Positions 29,548 through 33,507 of a stretch of 33,507 nucleotides of DNA are shown here, one piece after another. The first letter of the stretch is position 1, and the number at the start of each line of letters is the position of its first letter. Origin of the DNA: an uncultured bacterium (GTDB taxonomy: Bacteria > Patescibacteriota > Minisyncoccia > Phycocordibacterales > UBA9973); NCBI GenBank assembly GCA_903904195.1, contig CAIVBM010000034.1, positions 1 through 33,507 on the forward strand, read 5' to 3'. The position numbers and the translations under genes were made by a program. The notes beneath the pieces were generated by a model. That model made no database searches. It had not been told where the DNA came from and saw only the letters and a list, made by a program, of their open reading frames with translations.

Positions 29548-29878
29548 AAAAAAAGAAGCCGCTCTCCCCAGTACGATGAGCGTAAAGGGGAGAAGCTGGC
29601 TTGCCATTGATGCCTCAAACGAAGCAACTCGTGATTACCTATGTTCCTTGTTGGGTATTACCCTTTGGGACGAACAATAGGTATCTTTCTTATTGCTCAT
29701 GGTTTGGTGGCGATAGGCCGTGTTAGTGGCCTTTGCGCGCCGGTATTCAACCCTGTTTGGGTTCCATCAACCTTTTGGTCTTCAACTCCAATTTAAACAG
29801 AGATCAAACACCGGCGCGTGACTACGAGCTGTATAAGTAGATCTTCATAGTCGTAAAATGGACGCACGAATGCATCCA
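29548..29878 (-). ncRNA. Candidate structured noncoding RNA, ~330 nt, unidentified family
   Basis: Several helices: 29860-29866/29871-29877 (UUCG loop), 29820-29827/29845-29852, 29736-29747/29807-29818, 29716-29719/29728-29731, 29636-29646/29672-29683, and terminator hairpin 29555-29602 with U-tract 29548-29554. Promoter-like TTGCTG...GATATA just upstream. No convincing ORF. Confidence 0.75.
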
Positions 29879-30070
29879 AAAAAAATATATCACAAATAAA
29901 AAAATTACCAGCAAAAACTAAAGATTAAAGTTTTATTAAAAAAGATAAAGATGCTCAAAAATAGTTGGGGGAGCGGGGTTATTGAATATAGCACCGTGTC
30001 GCACAATATATGTTGGTTACCCATACTAGCTGAGGATGCTAGGTATTATATATAGAGTACGAGAATAGAC

Positions 30071-30271
30071 TTACTTAACACTATTGAATAGATCCTTGAG
30101 CCAATTTAAAGCCTGTTGAATATAATTCATGATGTCAGCCCAAGTTAAATGAAAGTAATCTAGAATGCCGGTTATAGTTATGTGGAAATAACGCATCAAC
30201 AAAAGAGCAATAATTATGATGATGATTAATTTGATAAAGCCACTCCCCTTACCATTTATGATATTTTTCAT
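30071..30271 (-). CDS. Small membrane protein (66 aa)
   Basis: MKNIINGKGSGFIKLIIIIIIALLLMRYF...; the longer ORF start overlaps the promoter. Confidence 0.6.
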   Translation of the reverse strand: MKNIINGKGSGFIKLIIIIIIALLLMRYFHITITGILDYFHLTWADIMNYIQQALNWLKDLFNSVK

Positions 30272-30281
30272 ATGTCTTAAC

Positions 30282-30310
30282 ATTTTACCACAAGTTAATA
30301 ATTCTATCAA
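30282..30310 (-). promoter_or_regulatory. Promoter for the 66-aa membrane protein, near-leaderless
   Basis: TTGATA - 17 nt - TAAAAT with TGG extension; -10 ends 10 nt before ATG. Confidence 0.65.
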
Positions 30311-30333
30311 AACCAACAGTGCAAAAGTTTAAT

Positions 30334-31665
30334 TTATTCTGAAACTTTTTTATTTAATAATGTAGAACTTATTGTATAAGATGGTAAATAATATAAAGCA
30401 TCTAAATATGCGTTTACAGGTGCTACAGGTAGCCTATAAATACGTCCACCACAGGCAGCAGATGGCATTGAAGACATTTTGACCGCTTCTGATGCGTATA
30501 ATGACACATGGAGGTGCGGACCAGTAGTATGTCCGGTATTACCGCTATAACCCACCATCTCACCTCTTTTAATTTGTTGTCCTTCGTAAACTTTTATAAG
30601 TGATAGGTGACCAAAAGTACTAGAAAGTCCATTGCTATATTTTATAAAAATAAATTTTCCAAAAGATGCACCGTAACAAGTTAAATCTGTATCACCGACA
30701 CCTAAAACAGTTCCGTCTGCCATGGCAAAGACTGGAGTACCTACTGAAGCTCTAAAATCCACTCCATTGTGCGTCCCCGAAGCATATAAACGCTTTGAGT
30801 CTACAGTTTTACCGAATAGTTGAGTCACAAATACCTTTTGAAGTGGCCAGCTTAAAACTCCTGCATTTGGCAACTTTGAAGGATCCAAGATGTATTGCAA
30901 CTGCCCTTCATAATCCTGTATTTCTTTTTCAAAAGCATCTCTTTGAGCGATTCTACTTGCTAATAATTTTTGATAATTAGCTTCGCTGTTTTTAGTTTGT
31001 TTTAAAAGTTTATTCTTTTCATTGGTATTTTGTATTACTATCTTTTGTTGATCATTGAGTTCAGATTTTAGAGAAACTAATTCATTTTTAGCACTTATGG
31101 TTTCTTTTCGTGTGCTTTCTAACTCGCCTTTTATTTGTTTTAATTTGACTATGTCTTGTCTGACAGTTTCGCGAATAGTGGCTATATTTTCTAAATCATT
31201 CCAAGCCACTGACAAATCTTTTGAAGACAAAAGTGTATTAAAAATGTCGCTTTGTTCAAATTCATTTGTTTGCACTATACCCATGGCGATAGATTGAATG
31301 TTGTTGTTTATAGTGTCTTGTTTTGTGTTTATATCAGAACTCAAACTCTTTATTTTAAGATTGGTTTTATCAATTTTTTTCTGAGTTACAGCGATATCTG
31401 CATTGAGCTTCTTTCTAGTAATATCTAGTTCTTTTAAAGAAGTCGCCAGAGAATTCTTTTGTTGTCCTATAGTATCAAGTTCACTTTGATAAGAAGCTAT
31501 TTCTTTTTCAAGATTTTGTATATCTAGATTCCTTTGATCTATTTGATTCTGAAGATTTTGCGCCACCTGAGCATAAGAAAAAAAACCAGGTGTTAAAAGT
31601 AAAGCTAAAGAAAGTATGACACTAAATAGCTTTTTGTAATCTAGAAAGAGTTTCATTTTTGCCAA
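30334..31665 (-). CDS. Coiled-coil M23 peptidase (EnvC/NlpD-like)
   Basis: Signal/TM, long coiled coil, HNGVDFRA and TTGPHLHVSLY. Start could be 31656; overlaps the gltX 3' end. Confidence 0.92.
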   Translation of the reverse strand: MAKMKLFLDYKKLFSVILSLALLLTPGFFSYAQVAQNLQNQIDQRNLDIQNLEKEIASYQSELDTIGQQKNSLATSLKELDITRKKLNADIAVTQKKIDKTNLKIKSLSSDINTKQDTINNNIQSIAMGIVQTNEFEQSDIFNTLLSSKDLSVAWNDLENIATIRETVRQDIVKLKQIKGELESTRKETISAKNELVSLKSELNDQQKIVIQNTNEKNKLLKQTKNSEANYQKLLASRIAQRDAFEKEIQDYEGQLQYILDPSKLPNAGVLSWPLQKVFVTQLFGKTVDSKRLYASGTHNGVDFRASVGTPVFAMADGTVLGVGDTDLTCYGASFGKFIFIKYSNGLSSTFGHLSLIKVYEGQQIKRGEMVGYSGNTGHTTGPHLHVSLYASEAVKMSSMPSAACGGRIYRLPVAPVNAYLDALYYLPSYTISSTLLNKKVSE

Positions 31666-32932
31666 TTATTGAAGCAATAATAAAAGGATCGGGGGATTTA
31701 TCTAATCCTGATAGGGCAAAACGCACTGGATGCAAGAGCTCTCCCCTACTTTCTAGATTGTCCGCAATTGACATTAAAGTAATTTTTATAATCTCAGTAT
31801 TAAAATCATTTTCACTGATACTTTCCAAGGCTTTTATAGCTAATTTTAAATTCTGATTAATTTTTTCTGAAGAAGTTTTTTTATAAATAAGCTTTGCTTT
31901 GTCTATCACTGGTGATTTGAAAAAGAAATCTAACTCCCCTTTTGCAACCATACTTTTTACATCACTCCATTTAGAAATTCTCTCAAAAATAATAGGAACT
32001 AATTTAGGATTTCTCATATTTTCTGGAAGTTGCTCTAAAACATTTTTATTTATTTCCCCTGATGAAAGTAATTTCATATGTTCTTTATTGAACCATTCTA
32101 ATTTTTCTTGGTTAAAAATAGCAGGACTTTTTTGTACTCTTTCTAAATCAAAAGATGCGATTAATTCTTCTCGAGAAAAAATTTCTTTTTCAGTGCCTGG
32201 ATTCCAGCCAATAAATGTAGCTCCGTTCAAAACAGCCTCTGGCAAAAAACCTAGTTTTTTATATTCCGTTACCGCCAATGCTCCTCTACGTTTTGAGAGT
32301 TTTAATTTATCAGGACCCAATACAAGTGGCAAATGGGCATATATTGGAGTTGTTGCACCTATGGCTCTCTGGATTAAAATCTGTCTAGAAGTATTAGAAA
32401 CATGATCTTCTCCTCTTATTACATGAGTAATGCCCTCTTCAAAATCATCTACGACGACAGCTAAATGAAAAAGTGGCTCATTTAAATTTTTAGCAATTAT
32501 AAAATCACCCAAATCTTCAGTGTTCATTGTTACTTCTCCTTTTATTTCATCTTTGAAAGTGACATTTATATTCGGATTTTTAAATCTAACAAGTTCTTTC
32601 ATGGCTCCACTGCCATCCTTGGCTTCTTCTTTTGATATATAAGCATTCCCCTCTTTTATCATTTTTTCTAAATAAAATTTATGCCTGCCTGCGTTTTCTG
32701 ATTGTCTGTAAAACTTATCATATGAAAGACCAAGCCAATCAAGACCTTCAATTATGTTTTCTTCAAATTCCTTTTTTGAGCGTTCTTTATCTGTATCTTC
32801 AATTCTAAAGACAAAAGAACCATTGTGTTTCTTGGCAAAAAGATAAGCAAAAATGGCGGTTCTGAAATTACCTAAATGCGGAAACCCCGTCGGCGACGGC
32901 GCAAATCTGGTTACGACTTTATTTTCTGACAT
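31622..32932 (-). CDS. gltX: Glutamyl-tRNA synthetase
   Basis: RFAPSPTGFPHLGNFRTA, RIEDTDKERS, KLSKRRGA; ATG at 32932 preferred over the longer ORF because of the -10 box immediately upstream. Confidence 0.95.
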   Translation of the reverse strand: MSENKVVTRFAPSPTGFPHLGNFRTAIFAYLFAKKHNGSFVFRIEDTDKERSKKEFEENIIEGLDWLGLSYDKFYRQSENAGRHKFYLEKMIKEGNAYISKEEAKDGSGAMKELVRFKNPNINVTFKDEIKGEVTMNTEDLGDFIIAKNLNEPLFHLAVVVDDFEEGITHVIRGEDHVSNTSRQILIQRAIGATTPIYAHLPLVLGPDKLKLSKRRGALAVTEYKKLGFLPEAVLNGATFIGWNPGTEKEIFSREELIASFDLERVQKSPAIFNQEKLEWFNKEHMKLLSSGEINKNVLEQLPENMRNPKLVPIIFERISKWSDVKSMVAKGELDFFFKSPVIDKAKLIYKKTSSEKINQNLKLAIKALESISENDFNTEIIKITLMSIADNLESRGELLHPVRFALSGLDKSPDPFIIASIIGKNETLSRLQKAI

Positions 32933-32971
32933 AACTATATAATAACATAAAAAATAAACTCTAAAAATGGG

Positions 32972-33006
32972 AATTGCGCTGAGAGGTTTCCCTGCCCAGC
33001 GCAATT
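32972..33006 (-). terminator. Terminator of the 82-aa gene
   Basis: AATTGCGCTG / CAGCGCAATT perfect 10-bp stem; minus strand continues CCCATTTTT. Confidence 0.75.
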
Positions 33007-33036
33007 GTTGTTTTGGATAATCGGAAACGCAAGCCC

Positions 33037-33285
33037 TCAATGATACTTGCAAAAGAGAGCTGTCACGCCGATAACCAAGATGATTAGACCAAAGACCAGA
33101 GTTCCTTGAGTTACCTTGAAAACTCGGATGAAATCGCCGTGGGCGGTCTCAGTCAGAGAATCAATGAACTTGCGAGCCTGTTCTTGCCTTGGAGAAGCAG
33201 AAAGATCGGCAAGCATCATTTGATTTTTTATGTAGGCACCCGAAAAAGTCATGAATGCCCCGACAATGAACAGAAACCATTCCAT
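33037..33285 (-). CDS. Small two-TM protein (82 aa), unknown
   Basis: MEWFLFIVGAFMTFSGAYI...LVFGLIILVIGVTALF; AAAGGA upstream of ATG. Confidence 0.65.
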   Translation of the reverse strand: MEWFLFIVGAFMTFSGAYIKNQMMLADLSASPRQEQARKFIDSLTETAHGDFIRVFKVTQGTLVFGLIILVIGVTALFCKYH

Positions 33286-33332
33286 AAGATCATCCTTTCT
33301 TGTTTGTGTTGCGGTTGTGGTTTACTTTTTTG

Positions 33333-33361
33333 ATACTACAACAACTTTGCGTTTTTGTAAA
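33333..33361 (-). promoter_or_regulatory. Sigma70-type promoter
   Basis: Minus strand TTTACA - 17 nt - TAGTAT. Confidence 0.65.
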
Positions 33362-33416
33362 TACCTTCGTAATGGTTCAATAGCTTGGAATCACCCATAG
33401 GTTTAGGATGATTCAT

Positions 33417-33507
33417 ATGCCATACACAACAAACAAAAACATGCCGAGGATTAGAAGAGACGCTGCCGACCTTGCGAGTAAGGGATGGTCGACAAGAAAG
33501 GTAGCGA
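33417..33507 (+). CDS. N-terminal fragment of a possible HTH/transposase protein, truncated by the window
   Basis: MPYTTNKNMPRIRRDAADLASKGWSTRKVA: resembles the HTH start of transposase-type proteins. Confidence 0.4.
   Translation, partial: MPYTTNKNMPRIRRDAADLASKGWSTRKVA

Noticed and set aside
29941-30060. Possible tRNA or second RNA gene (hairpin CTAGC/GCTAG at 30026-30042)
   Set aside because: No T-loop GTTCRANYC, no acceptor stem pairing and no cloverleaf; the hairpin is weak.

Overview
AT-rich bacterial chromosome segment. Several protein and repeat features suggest a Patescibacteria/CPR (Parcubacteria-like) genome; this is inference, not verified. The core is a nearly complete de novo purine cluster: purL, purQ, purF, purN, purD, guaB-purA on the minus strand, guaA, purH, purE, purM, purC and purB. 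No purK is visible. Flanking genes are glmS (5'-truncated), a NUDIX hydrolase, a divergent guanylate-kinase-like protein, a double zinc-ribbon protein between purL and purQ, a PBP2 with an mreD-position membrane protein, a prenyl-synthase-like gene, ctpA, rplI, rpmA, an M23 peptidase and gltX. The observations I would follow up first are: (1) a ~330-nt structured minus-strand RNA at 29548-29878 with its own terminator; (2) two expression architectures in one window, where native transcription units have a -10 box about 6 nt before ATG (predicted leaderless) while interspersed GC-richer small-gene cassettes have canonical promoters, leaders, Shine-Dalgarno sites and terminators; (3) palindromic mobile repeats, two of them translated in frame inside purL and purH; (4) the purine pathway itself, apparently without purK. 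All calls come from reading sequence and translations; no database search was run.
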